From the NCBI GenBank assembly GCA_964444685.1, contig CAYUIG010000003.1, positions 1 to 64,000 on the forward strand: a stretch of 64,000 nt of DNA, given 5' to 3'. How positions within the stretch are numbered: the stretch's first letter is position 1; each line of letters begins with the position of its first letter. The DNA is from CAYUIG01 sp964444685 (GTDB lineage Bacteria > Gemmatimonadota > Gemmatimonadetes > Longimicrobiales > RSA9). A program made the position numbers and the translations under genes. The notes under the pieces are model-generated. The model did no database searches, was not told where the DNA came from, and worked only from the letters and a program-made list of their open reading frames with translations. This document shows positions 43,981-51,912 of the stretch, piece after piece.

Positions 43981-44334
43981 CTATCCGTCCTGCTCCCGCC
44001 CGGTGGACTCCGCCACCCAGGCGATGTAGGGCTCGTATCCATTGTCCAGCCGGAGCGACAGCAGCTCCGGCACGTCATACGGGTGCAGCGCGCGGGCCCG
44101 CTCGATCAATGCGTCGACATGCGACGCCATCGTCTTCAGCACCACCAGCACCTCCGCCTCGCGCTGCACCGCACCTTCCCAGCGGTAGATCGACGTGATG
44201 TTCGGCACGATGTTGCCGCACGCCGCCAGCCGCTCCTCCACCAGCGCGCCAACCACCCGCTCGGCCGTGGCCGCATCGGGCGCGGTCATGAGGAGGACGC
44301 GCACGTCCCCCGGATCCGGACGCATGCCGCTCAC
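43981..44334 (-). CDS. cutA: CutA1-family divalent-ion tolerance protein
   Basis: 117 residues from GTG at 44334, overlapping the OsmC stop (GTGA). Family motifs: VLLMTAPDAATAERVVGALVEERLAACGNIVPNITSIYRWEG, EVLVVLKTMASHVDALIERARALHPYDVPELLSL, YIAWV. CutA1 is a trimeric ferredoxin-like protein associated with metal tolerance; its exact biochemical role is unsettled. Confidence 0.93.
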   Translation of the reverse strand: MSGMRPDPGDVRVLLMTAPDAATAERVVGALVEERLAACGNIVPNITSIYRWEGAVQREAEVLVVLKTMASHVDALIERARALHPYDVPELLSLRLDNGYEPYIAWVAESTGREQDG

Positions 44335-44744
44335 GAAAACTCGAGCTCGTGCCGGATCTCGAGGTCGTCCGTCCGGAGCGTGTGCCCCACGCTGCAATAC
44401 TTCTCGACCGACAGGTCCAGCGCGCGGCGCACCTTCGGCTCGTCCTCCGGTGCCACCCCCTCCGCCGTGAAACGCAGCACGATGCGCGTGAAGCGCCGCG
44501 GCGGATCCGGGCGGCGGTCTCCCTCCACTACGACCGTCAGCGCGCCGACCTGCACGCGCATCTTCGTCGTGATGTCGATCACGTCCGCGGCCGTGCACCC
44601 CGCGAACGCGATGAGCAGCGTCTGCACCGGAGACGGTGCGGCGGCGCTGTCGCCATCCACTTCCGTCTCCGGCCCGTCCGGCGCGCCGCCCCGGAAGCGC
44701 AGTCCCTCCCCGAGCCAGCGGAGTGCAATGACGGAATCCGCCAC
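44331..44744 (-). CDS. OsmC/Ohr-family peroxidase-like protein
   Basis: 137 residues. The two redox cysteines are in place: FAGCTAADVIDI and EKYCSVGHTL, with the SPVQTLLIAFAGC and VEVDGDSAAAPS segments typical of OsmC (YhfA-like) proteins. They reduce organic hydroperoxides. Start overlaps the TPR gene stop by one base; the end overlaps cutA. Confidence 0.9.
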   Translation of the reverse strand: MADSVIALRWLGEGLRFRGGAPDGPETEVDGDSAAAPSPVQTLLIAFAGCTAADVIDITTKMRVQVGALTVVVEGDRRPDPPRRFTRIVLRFTAEGVAPEDEPKVRRALDLSVEKYCSVGHTLRTDDLEIRHELEFS

Positions 44745-45178
44745 TACGCTCCGTCCGACACGTCCGATGAGGCCGCACTCAGCTCCGCCAGTGTAGAGCG
44801 CGCATGCTCGATGTGCCGGTTCGCCTCCGGCCCATCGGGCGGCGCCGCGAGGAAGGCGCGCAGATGCTGCACCGCATCCTCCTGGCGCCCCTCGCGCAGC
44901 AGCAGGAAGGCGAGGCCGTAGTGCGCGCCGGACGCGCGCTCATCGCGGCTCAGCACCGCACGGTACGTGCGCATCGCTTCCTCGGTCATGCCGATGCGCG
45001 TGTACGTGATCGCCATCTGCTGCAATACCGACGGGTCGTTGGGCGACTCCCGCAGCGCAAGCCGGAAGGACGTCAGTGCCTCGTGGTACTTGCCCACGTT
45101 GAGCAGCTCGACTCCTTCCTGATAGTAGTCGACCTTCTCCTGTTCGTCGGCTTTGAGGAGTTTCTTCCAGAAACCCAT
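44744..45178 (-). CDS. Short TPR protein
   Basis: 144 residues from the ATG at 45178 (MGFWKKLLKADEQEKVDYYQEG), preferred over an ATG at 45238 that adds an unrelated leader. Three TPR units: YYQEGVELLNVGKYHEALTSFRLALRESP, VLQQMAITYTRIGMTEEAMRTYRAVLS, AHYGLAFLLLREGRQEDAVQHLRAFL. Partner unknown. The following OsmC gene overlaps it by one base. Confidence 0.85.
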   Translation of the reverse strand: MGFWKKLLKADEQEKVDYYQEGVELLNVGKYHEALTSFRLALRESPNDPSVLQQMAITYTRIGMTEEAMRTYRAVLSRDERASGAHYGLAFLLLREGRQEDAVQHLRAFLAAPPDGPEANRHIEHARSTLAELSAASSDVSDGA

Positions 45179-45258
45179 GGCCAGCGGCTCTCGGGGCGGG
45201 AACTGTGCGGGAACGTCCGCGAAGATAATGGCTTGCACCGATCTCGCGCAACGATTCG

Positions 45259-45870
45259 TTACATCACGCGCGCCGCGACGACCGTGCCACCCTCACGCGC
45301 CAGCACGCGCAGCCCGCGGGCGCCGAGCCGCGACTCGGCATTGTCGGGCGCGGGTTCGAGGACCAGTCGCCCGGCCGGTGCCACCGCACGCGCGCCCTCC
45401 TCGAGCCAGTGATCGGCTGCGGGTCCCGTGAGCGCGACCGCACGCAGCTTGCCGCTCATCACGGGCAGCCGCTCGTCCACGAGCAGTGCCGACACACCCG
45501 CACCCGTGGCGACGTCATCCGGTCCACCCGCCGCAATGACCTCCACATCCTGGACGACCGCCGCGATCCGCGGCGCTTCCGCGGCGCCCGGACCGACCAC
45601 CAGCACGAGTGCCGGACCTTCGGTCACACCCATGAGTGCGGCGAGCCGGAACGCATCGGGATTCTCGTGCGACGCGGAGACGGGCGGTTGGGTCATGCCG
45701 GTGCGCAGGTCGGCGATGCCAGCCGCGATCGTGAAGCGTTCGCGGCAGTTGGCGCACGCGAGGATGCCGGCGCGGACGCGTCGCATGTGGACGTCATCGG
45801 GCACGAGCAGCAGGCCGAAGGGCGGCCCGCAGCGCGGGCACGCGAGCACATCCGTCAGCAGGATGTGCAT
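45259..45870 (-). CDS. Zinc-ribbon protein with Trm112-like N-terminus
   Basis: 203 residues. N-terminal ribbon with two CxxC pairs (LACPRCGPPF ... LACANCRERF), then GIADLRTGM, as in Trm112-like proteins that partner methyltransferases. The remaining 140 residues (ALVLVVGPGAAEAPRIAAVV ... ARAVAPAGRLVLEPAPD) look like a worn SAM-methyltransferase fold lacking a clear SAM motif. A role in RNA or protein methylation is only a guess. It follows the M23 lipoprotein gene by 6 bases. Confidence 0.75.
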   Translation of the reverse strand: MHILLTDVLACPRCGPPFGLLLVPDDVHMRRVRAGILACANCRERFTIAAGIADLRTGMTQPPVSASHENPDAFRLAALMGVTEGPALVLVVGPGAAEAPRIAAVVQDVEVIAAGGPDDVATGAGVSALLVDERLPVMSGKLRAVALTGPAADHWLEEGARAVAPAGRLVLEPAPDNAESRLGARGLRVLAREGGTVVAARVM

Positions 45871-45876
45871 GGCGGC

Positions 45877-47781
45877 CTACGGACGGAACTCGACCCAGGT
45901 GAGCATCCCCGGCTGGACGCGCACGCGCCGCCACACCGGCCGACCTTCGATCTCCACGCCGAGCAGATAATCACCGGCGGGGACATCGCCCACGGCGAAG
46001 TTCTCGCCGTACGCGGGATCGGAGTGTGCGCGGTCGCGATACGTCTCGGCGAAGGAGAACGGCGTCTCCTCGGGGAACGGCAGCACGAGTCCATGCACGC
46101 GTGCACCCTGGACGAGCGTGCCCGTCGAGTCGAGCACGCGTCCTGCGACGATGCCGGTGCCGGGCATGGGCTCGAGCCAGAGCTGCGGATTCACCGTGTA
46201 CGGCGGGAACCGTTCGTCGGGATTGACGATCGCGGAGCTGTCCGCCGTCGCTGGTGCCACATGCACCTCGAGGTGCATGTGGTCGTTCGTGGCGCGGCCG
46301 GTATTGCCGACGCGTGCGATCACGTCGCCGGCCTGCACCCGCTGGCCGACGGTTACGTCGAGTGCGCGGTTGTGGTAATAGACCGTGAAGACCTGCTGCC
46401 CTTCCCAGTCGCGATCGTGCTTGATGGCGACCGTGAGTGCGCCCGCTTCCGCTTCACCCGCGTACACGACGACGCCCGGTCCTGCAGCGAGCACCGGCAT
46501 GCCGGCGGGATTGTTGAACTCGACGCCCTGATGCTGCTGGAAGTTGCCGCCCATGGTCGAGCCGTAGCGGTACGTTCCGTCGATGTACGGATTGCCGGTA
46601 TCGGGATCGATCGGTCGCGCGAACCACGCGTGGCGCGGTTGTGCGGGCGCATCGCTGCGCGGTGCGCGCAGCGCTTCGGGCGAGTCGGCGGGACCGCGGT
46701 CACCGGCGAGCACGCGCGCGAGGCCGATGCGCGAGCCGCCGATCGGCCACCACGGCGGACCCCACCACAACACATCCCACACGTCGGCGGCGGGACGATA
46801 GACATCGCCTGCGGCCAGGTAGTACAGGCGGAACCCCTCGAACACACTGCCCTGCGCGGCCATGCCGTACGACGTCGCGATGCTGGGCGGTAGCGGCGCC
46901 GGCGAGGGCACGAGCTGGCGGGGCGCACCTGGGAGCGAGCGGAACCCGGGCAGGCGGAGCTGCGCCTCCGCAAAGTGGCCGGCGCCCGTCGAATCGACGT
47001 ACACGGTCGACTCCGTCGCGAACCAGATCGTGGAGTCCGTGTTCTCGACGACCGAACGGATGCGTTCCGCGGGCACGCCATCGGCGGGGCCGAGCGCGCG
47101 CCATGTGCGCCCGCCATCACGCGACACCGTGAGTCCGTTGAGGTGCCCGACGCGGATCGTGCCATCGGTGCCGACATCGATCGACAGCAGATACTCTGTC
47201 GGCAGGCCGCGAATGGTTTCGGTGCAGCCATCGTTGACGCGCGCGCCGCCGGTGACCGCTGCGACGTCCTTGATGCAGCGCCACGTGTCGCCGCCGTCCC
47301 AGGTGATGCGCAGTCCGTCGGCGGTGGCGATGTAGACGGTGTCCGCGCGCGTAGCGATGCCGTGCGGCGCGACGTACTGCCACTCGGGCCCGAGCTGATC
47401 GAAGGTCCAGTTGCGCCACGTGAGGCCGTCATCGGTCGAGCGGCCGAAGCCGTTGCCGATCGTGCCATACCACACGGCGGAGTCGCCCTCGAACGCGATG
47501 CTGTTGACGAAACCCCAGGAGATGGAGGTCGTGTCGGCATCGTCGGGAACGAACTGCCGCCAGCGCGCCGAATCGCGATGGAGCACGAAGATGCCGTTGC
47601 CGTACGTGCCGGCCCAGATGGAGTGGCCGGGCGCTTCGGCGAGCTCGAGCACGTGCAGGCCCCAGCCGGCGTCCGGCAGCGCGGGCGGCAGCCCCTGCCG
47701 CTGGAACGGCATCAGCCCCTCGGGTACGGGGCCGCTCGCGCACGCCGCCGCGAACAGCAGGAGGGGCAGCGCGCGCCGCAT
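45877..47781 (-). CDS. Lipoprotein: beta-propeller plus M23-like peptidase domain
   Basis: 634 residues from the ATG at 47781, which overlaps the QueD stop (TGATG). Lipobox LLFAAAC at residue 14. Residues about 30-310 are BNR/Ycf48-like propeller repeats (STDDGLTWRNWTF, ITWDGGDTWRCI, VSRDGGRTWRALG). About 400-560 is an M23 (LytM) fold: QHQGVEFNNPAGMPVLAAGPGVVVYAG and NDHMHLEVHV; the usual HxxxD zinc pair reads HQGVE. A C-terminal carboxypeptidase-regulatory-like fold follows (GIVAGRVLDSTGTLVQGARV). It may act on peptidoglycan or as an inactive scaffold. Confidence 0.82.
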   Translation of the reverse strand: MRRALPLLLFAAACASGPVPEGLMPFQRQGLPPALPDAGWGLHVLELAEAPGHSIWAGTYGNGIFVLHRDSARWRQFVPDDADTTSISWGFVNSIAFEGDSAVWYGTIGNGFGRSTDDGLTWRNWTFDQLGPEWQYVAPHGIATRADTVYIATADGLRITWDGGDTWRCIKDVAAVTGGARVNDGCTETIRGLPTEYLLSIDVGTDGTIRVGHLNGLTVSRDGGRTWRALGPADGVPAERIRSVVENTDSTIWFATESTVYVDSTGAGHFAEAQLRLPGFRSLPGAPRQLVPSPAPLPPSIATSYGMAAQGSVFEGFRLYYLAAGDVYRPAADVWDVLWWGPPWWPIGGSRIGLARVLAGDRGPADSPEALRAPRSDAPAQPRHAWFARPIDPDTGNPYIDGTYRYGSTMGGNFQQHQGVEFNNPAGMPVLAAGPGVVVYAGEAEAGALTVAIKHDRDWEGQQVFTVYYHNRALDVTVGQRVQAGDVIARVGNTGRATNDHMHLEVHVAPATADSSAIVNPDERFPPYTVNPQLWLEPMPGTGIVAGRVLDSTGTLVQGARVHGLVLPFPEETPFSFAETYRDRAHSDPAYGENFAVGDVPAGDYLLGVEIEGRPVWRRVRVQPGMLTWVEFRP

Positions 47782-48167
47782 CACAGGAATGTGGCCCGCT
47801 CGGAGTACTGAGCCCACTGCGTCGGTGTCTCCCATACTCTCACGTACACGATCGAGTCCGCCATTTTCCGCGGGAGCCGCGCCTTCAGCTCGTCGTGGAA
47901 GTACTTCGCCTGATTCTCCGCCGACGGCTCGACCGTGGTGAACGGTTCGAGCTCGTTCAGATTCTCGTGGTCCAGCCGATCCGCCAGCGCGCGCAGTTCC
48001 TTCTTCACGATGACGAAATCGAATGCAATGCCGGCCTCGTCCAGCTCGTCCGTGGCGAGCGCGAGCTCGACGACGTAGCGATGCCCGTGCAGCCGCTCGC
48101 ACTTGCCGTGATAGTTGCGCAGGAAGTGCGCGGAGTCGTAGTGGGCCTGCACACTCACGACGAACAT
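47781..48167 (-). CDS. queD: 6-carboxytetrahydropterin synthase (QueD-type)
   Basis: 128 residues. Zinc-binding His residues in AHYDSAHFLRNYHGKCERLHGHRY, the catalytic Cys within GKCERLHGH, and DFVIVKKELRALADRLDHENLNEL with the conserved Asp/His. GKCERLHGH is the QueD rather than the PTPS motif. It converts dihydroneopterin triphosphate to 6-carboxytetrahydropterin on the way to queuosine. It starts 3 bases from the folE end (48170). Confidence 0.88.
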   Translation of the reverse strand: MFVVSVQAHYDSAHFLRNYHGKCERLHGHRYVVELALATDELDEAGIAFDFVIVKKELRALADRLDHENLNELEPFTTVEPSAENQAKYFHDELKARLPRKMADSIVYVRVWETPTQWAQYSERATFL

Positions 48168-48169
48168 GT

Positions 48170-48748
48170 TCAGCTCACGATCCCGTTGGCCACGCTCAGC
48201 CGCAGGAACTCCTCACGCGTGCGGTGGTCCTCGAGGAACACCCCCTCCATCGCGCTCGTGATCGTCTTGGAGTTCTGCTTCTCCACGCCGCGCATCATCA
48301 TGCACAGGTGGTACGCCTCGCAGATCACGCCCACGCCGCGCGGCTGCAGGATGTCCTGGAGCGCCTGTGCGATCTGCTCCGTCATCCGCTCCTGCACCTG
48401 GAGGCGGCGTGCGAACACCTCGACCACGCGCGGCAGCTTCGACAGCCCGACGATTCTGCCGTTCGGGATGTAGGCGATGTGCACCTTCCCGAAGAACGGC
48501 AGCATGTGATGCTCGCACAGCGAGTACATCTCGATGTCCTTGACGATGACCATGCTGTGATGGTCCTCATCGAACAACGCGCCGCCGACCGCATCCTCGA
48601 CACTCATGCGGTAGCCGCGCGTCAGCCACGTCAGGCTCTGCTCCACCCGCTCGGGCGTCCGCAGCAGACCCGGACGCGTTTCATCCTCACCGATCCGCCG
48701 GAGCATCTCGGTCACCAGGTCGCGCAGAGGCGCGTCGGCCAGGCTCAT
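48170..48748 (-). CDS. folE: GTP cyclohydrolase I
   Basis: 192 residues from ATG at 48748. Zinc Cys/His pair SLCEHHMLPFFGKVHIAYIP, GLSKLPRVVEVFARRLQVQERMTEQIA, EAYHLCMMMRGVEKQNSKT (second zinc Cys and substrate residues) and the closing FLRLSVAN. It makes dihydroneopterin triphosphate from GTP, the shared first step for folate, biopterin and queuosine. The start overlaps the upstream PTPS-like stop by 4 bases. Confidence 0.97.
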   Translation of the reverse strand: MSLADAPLRDLVTEMLRRIGEDETRPGLLRTPERVEQSLTWLTRGYRMSVEDAVGGALFDEDHHSMVIVKDIEMYSLCEHHMLPFFGKVHIAYIPNGRIVGLSKLPRVVEVFARRLQVQERMTEQIAQALQDILQPRGVGVICEAYHLCMMMRGVEKQNSKTITSAMEGVFLEDHRTREEFLRLSVANGIVS

Positions 48749-49185
48749 CGGGTTTCCCCCGTGTACTCCACGTAGTTGCGCGGCGTTTCCCAGAGCACGA
48801 GGCGCACGAGGCGCACGGGTGCGGGAAGCAGCTCCGCCAGCCGCTCCCAGATGGCCACGACCAGGTTCTCCGTCGTGGGATTGCGGCCCTCCAACCATGC
48901 GACGTCGAGGTTCAGGTTGCGGTGGTCCACGTCGGCCACCACGCGCGCCTCGACGTCCTCGCGCAGCTTCTTCAGATCGTAGACGAACCCCGTCTCCGGG
49001 TCGATCGGTCCCTCGACCGTGACATCCAGCTCGTAGTTGTGGCCGTGCCAGTTGGGGTGCGCGCAGTCGCCGAAGACTTCCATGTTGCGCGCATCGCTCC
49101 AGTCGGCGCGTCCCAGGCGGTGTGCCGCGCTGAAATGCACGCGCCGCGTCACGCGTACCCGCGCCCCTGTCGTCGAATCCGCCAT
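48745..49185 (-). CDS. 6-pyruvoyl-tetrahydropterin synthase-like protein
   Basis: 146 residues. The motif NMEVFGDCAHPNWHGHNYELDV has the PTPS form (N-x-x-x-F/Y-G-x-C-x-x-P-N-x-HGHNY) seen in biopterin-type synthases, with catalytic Cys and three zinc His residues (the first in HFSAAHRL). YDLKKLREDVEARVVADVDHRNLN carries the conserved Asp-His. It differs clearly from the QueD homologue two genes downstream. Together with folE and the pteridine-reductase-like SDR at 60386 this suggests a reduced-pterin cofactor route. Confidence 0.87.
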   Translation of the reverse strand: MADSTTGARVRVTRRVHFSAAHRLGRADWSDARNMEVFGDCAHPNWHGHNYELDVTVEGPIDPETGFVYDLKKLREDVEARVVADVDHRNLNLDVAWLEGRNPTTENLVVAIWERLAELLPAPVRLVRLVLWETPRNYVEYTGETR

Positions 49186-49253
49186 GTCCCTCCGCGTCGG
49201 TATGGCCGGCCAAGGTGCCGCCTCGCATCACCGAACCGCAAGTGCGGGTGCAG

Positions 49254-49285
49254 AAAAAAGCGCCGGCCCGCGAGGCGGGCCGGCG
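49254..49285 (-). terminator. Intrinsic terminator of the structured RNA
   Basis: Reverse strand: GCGCCGGCCCGCC / GGCGGGCCGGCGC-type stem with a CTCGC-like loop, directly followed by six T (49254-49259). This is a strong rho-independent terminator placed 69 bases before the PTPS start. Confidence 0.85.
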
Positions 49286-49449
49286 CGTGGTGAGACCGGA
49301 GGCTTTTCATGGAGCCCAGTCGCAAAGGACTGGTAACCTCCCCGTGCGTTTCGCCTTCCTCTCGCGAGGCGTGACGGCCAGCCCGGGAGTCGGCTCCATT
49401 CGAGTGTGCTGTAGGCCCAGAAACGTTCCTCCGGCAACACCACTCGACG
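49286..49449 (-). ncRNA. Structured RNA, 6S-like or terminating leader of the pterin operon
   Basis: On the minus strand a stem-bubble-stem can be read: outer stem TGGTG..CCGGAGG with CCTCCGG..CACCA, an asymmetric bubble (28 bases on the 5' side, AAAG-type on the 3' side), inner stem ATGGAGCC/GGCTCCAT, a side hairpin CAGTC/GACTG on the 3' strand, then CTCCC/GGGGAG. A strong terminator follows at once. The overall shape and ~165-base length resemble 6S RNA; the position ahead of PTPS-folE-queD also allows a regulatory leader. The remaining parts of 49186-49500 hold nothing else I can name. Confidence 0.5.
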
Positions 49450-49500
49450 ACCGGAAATCTAGCCGGCCGGCTGAGTCGATGTCAATTGCACGATGCGTGC

Positions 49501-50157
49501 TCAAGGCTGCACATCGGCGTGCGTGTGATAGAGCACGCGCACGGTTGCTGCATCGCGCGGACCCGGCACATCGGTGTTGAGCGTACTGCCCCACATCAGA
49601 TCCGCGGCATCGTCCGAATGGGCGCCGATGCCGAGCACGTGTCCCAGCTCGTGCGCGACCAGTTCGCGCACACGCGACACGGCACCCGGTGATGCGTTGA
49701 CCGTCACCACCATCTTCACACGTCCGCCTTCGCCGTCGATCAGCGGGAAGGTCTGGAGTCCGTCATCATCGACGCAGAACGTGGTCACGGCGTTCGCGGC
49801 TTCCTGGGGACAGCCGTCGATGTCCACGATCTCCGGCAGGTCCGACCACGTGAGCACGACGTCGGCATCATCCGGGCCGCTCGCGAACTCGAGGCGGTAC
49901 TCGTCCCAGAGTGCGACGCGGTTCCATGCGCGCGCACCCGTAGTGAACGCGCTGGTCAGCAGCGCCGCACGGTCGCCGGTGCCGCCGTTCACGTACACAC
50001 GGATCTCCGAGCCCAGCGGCCAGTGCAGGACGAGGGGCGGATCGGCGAGGAGCCGGAATTCGTAGACGTCGGCATCCTCGTATCCTGGCATGGTTGCGGA
50101 GTCGCAGGCGAGAAGTGTTGCACCCGCGATCGCAGCGATGAGTGCGCGGTTCACCAT
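49501..50157 (-). CDS. Metzincin-type metallopeptidase lipoprotein
   Basis: 218 residues from ATG at 50157. Signal with lipobox TLLAC, a matrixin-like fold with LTSAFTTGARAWNRV and ADVVLTWSDLP, and the full zinc motif VRELVAHELGHVLGIGAHSDD followed by a Met-turn LMWGSTL. The H-E-x-x-H-x-x-G-x-x-H motif plus Met-turn defines an active metzincin (M10/M57-like). It is a periplasmic or surface protease; the target is unknown. Its start overlaps the barrel gene by 7 bases. Confidence 0.87.
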   Translation of the reverse strand: MVNRALIAAIAGATLLACDSATMPGYEDADVYEFRLLADPPLVLHWPLGSEIRVYVNGGTGDRAALLTSAFTTGARAWNRVALWDEYRLEFASGPDDADVVLTWSDLPEIVDIDGCPQEAANAVTTFCVDDDGLQTFPLIDGEGGRVKMVVTVNASPGAVSRVRELVAHELGHVLGIGAHSDDAADLMWGSTLNTDVPGPRDAATVRVLYHTHADVQP

Positions 50158-50846
50158 GGCTGACCTCCGAAGGCGAGGCCGGCCCCGAGGAAGAAGCGGG
50201 AGATCCACGCCGGGTCCCCGCCCCGCTCCTCGAGTGCGCGTGCGTTGAAGCGATGGATCTGTGCAGCCGCGCGCAGCACGATGCGCAGCCCGCCCAGGTC
50301 CGGCTCGAATCCAAGCGATGCCTCGCCCAGCGGCGAAATCTCCGCGCGCCCATCGAAGAGCGGCACTTCATGGCCCCATGTGCGCAGTGCGCCGATGCCT
50401 GCGCCCGCGTACACGCTGTTCGCGAGGCGGTAGCGCAGGCCGACGAGCGCATGTGCGCTCTGCACGGGGTTCACATCGCGGGTGGATTCATCCTCGGCTT
50501 GCAGCATCGCGCGGCTCCAGCCCGCGGCCAGATCGAGCGCCATGTTCGGGCGCAGCGGACCGACCGCCGTCAGTGAGACGGCAAGGCCGGGCGCGGGAGC
50601 GGCCGTGACGGCGGCCGCCGGCGTTCCGCTGCTGGCGGCCGGCGCGCGGATCTCGTCCTGCACCCAGTCGCCGGAAAGGAGGACACCGGCGTGTGCCTCG
50701 ACGCGCCATTGCTGTGCGGCGGCCAGCGCCGGAAGGAGGAGCAGCAGGAGAGGTACATATAAAGACGGAGCGACCGTCGTTGCCGACGGCCGCCCGTCTT
50801 GTCCGCGGCGCTCTCCCCGGAGTTCCCGCTCGCCGCGGCCAACCAT
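50151..50846 (-). CDS. Outer-membrane beta-barrel protein, unknown
   Basis: About 230 residues from the ATG at 50846, but that start places a 30-residue charged leader before the signal (LYVPLLLLLLPALAAAQQW); the true start may be a rare codon nearer 50770. The mature part has alternating strands (WRVEAHAGVLLSGDWV, ALVGLRYRLANSVYAGAGIGALRTWG, RFFLGAGLAFGG) ending in an aromatic-rich terminus, as in small OmpA/OmpX-like barrels. No specific role. Confidence 0.7.
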   Translation of the reverse strand: MVGRGERELRGERRGQDGRPSATTVAPSLYVPLLLLLLPALAAAQQWRVEAHAGVLLSGDWVQDEIRAPAASSGTPAAAVTAAPAPGLAVSLTAVGPLRPNMALDLAAGWSRAMLQAEDESTRDVNPVQSAHALVGLRYRLANSVYAGAGIGALRTWGHEVPLFDGRAEISPLGEASLGFEPDLGGLRIVLRAAAQIHRFNARALEERGGDPAWISRFFLGAGLAFGGQPW

Positions 50847-50924
50847 GTTGTGGCGGCGGGAAGTGCAGGAACGGAGCCATACCGCTTCGATAACGCGAAG
50901 CATAGGCAGCTCAACAGTTTGGGG

Positions 50925-51857
50925 TCATCGGCGAGGCGCCCGGCGGGCGCCGTTTCGAGCACCTTTTTGCGCGTTCGCCGAACCTTTGTGCAAGCGGTAG
51001 CGACGCAGGCGGCGCAGGTTCGCGCGGTCGGCGGCGAGCGCGTCGCCATCCTTGGGCGTCTCGATCACCTTGGGAACGTCCCGGAGCCTCTCATCCCGGA
51101 CGATCCGCCGGAACGGCTCGGGTCCCAGCGCGGCCGTTCCGATGTGGGCGTGCCGGTCCCGGCGGCTGCCGAGGGTTCCCACCGAATCGTTCAGGTGCAG
51201 CAGTCGCAGCCGATCGAGCCCGAGGACGTCGTCGAAGCGCGCGATCACGGCGTCATAGTCGTCGCGCAGGTCGTAACCTGCGGCGAAGACGTGGCAGGTG
51301 TCCATGAAGATGCCGACGCGCGGCCGCAGCGCGGGTGCGATCCGGTCGATGAGTGCGGCCAGCTCCTCGAACGTGGCACCCAGCGACTGGCCGGCGCCCG
51401 CGGTGGTCTCGAGGAGGACGAGCGGTCCGGGAACCGCAGCGAGCGCTTCCTCGAGCGCGGCGGCGTTGCGTGCGAGCGCATCCGCGCGATCACCTCCGGT
51501 GGCATTGCCGGGATGCGTCACGAGCGCGTCCAGCTTCAGCGCCGCAGCCCGCGTCAGCTCCGCGTGGAACGCCGCCTTCGACCGGGCTCGGAGCGTGGCG
51601 TCGGATGTGGCCAGGTTGATGAGGTAGGAGTCGTGCGCAGCGGCGAAGCGGATCCCCCAGTGCTCGCGCGCGTCGCGGAACGCGGCGACCTCGGTGGCGG
51701 GCAGTGGCGGATCGGCCCAGCGCTGCGGCTGTTTCGTGAACAGTTGGAGCACGACGGAATCCAGCTCGGCCGCGCGCGCCGGCGCGAGGGCTACGCCGCC
51801 CGCCGCCGATACGTGCGCGCCGAGTTCATCGGGCGCCCTCTTCGTTCGCCGCATCAT
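50925..51857 (-). CDS. nfo: Endonuclease IV (AP endonuclease)
   Basis: About 310 residues from ATG at 51857 (MMRRTKRAPDELGAHVSAAGG). The xylose-isomerase-like barrel carries the trinuclear zinc motifs of AP endonuclease 2: GAHVSAAGG, ALVTHPGNATGG, LLETTAGAGQSLGATFEEL, VGIFMDTCHVFAAGYD, LHLNDSVGTLGSRRDRHAHIG and VIETPKDG. It cuts DNA at abasic sites. It is divergent from ppa. The C-terminal Arg/Lys-rich tail is longer than usual. Confidence 0.94.
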   Translation of the reverse strand: MMRRTKRAPDELGAHVSAAGGVALAPARAAELDSVVLQLFTKQPQRWADPPLPATEVAAFRDAREHWGIRFAAAHDSYLINLATSDATLRARSKAAFHAELTRAAALKLDALVTHPGNATGGDRADALARNAAALEEALAAVPGPLVLLETTAGAGQSLGATFEELAALIDRIAPALRPRVGIFMDTCHVFAAGYDLRDDYDAVIARFDDVLGLDRLRLLHLNDSVGTLGSRRDRHAHIGTAALGPEPFRRIVRDERLRDVPKVIETPKDGDALAADRANLRRLRRYRLHKGSANAQKGARNGARRAPRR

Positions 51858-51912
51858 TGCGCTAGAATAGGAGTCGCGCTCCAGAGACGCGACCCGCACC
51901 TGCGCGGTGACG

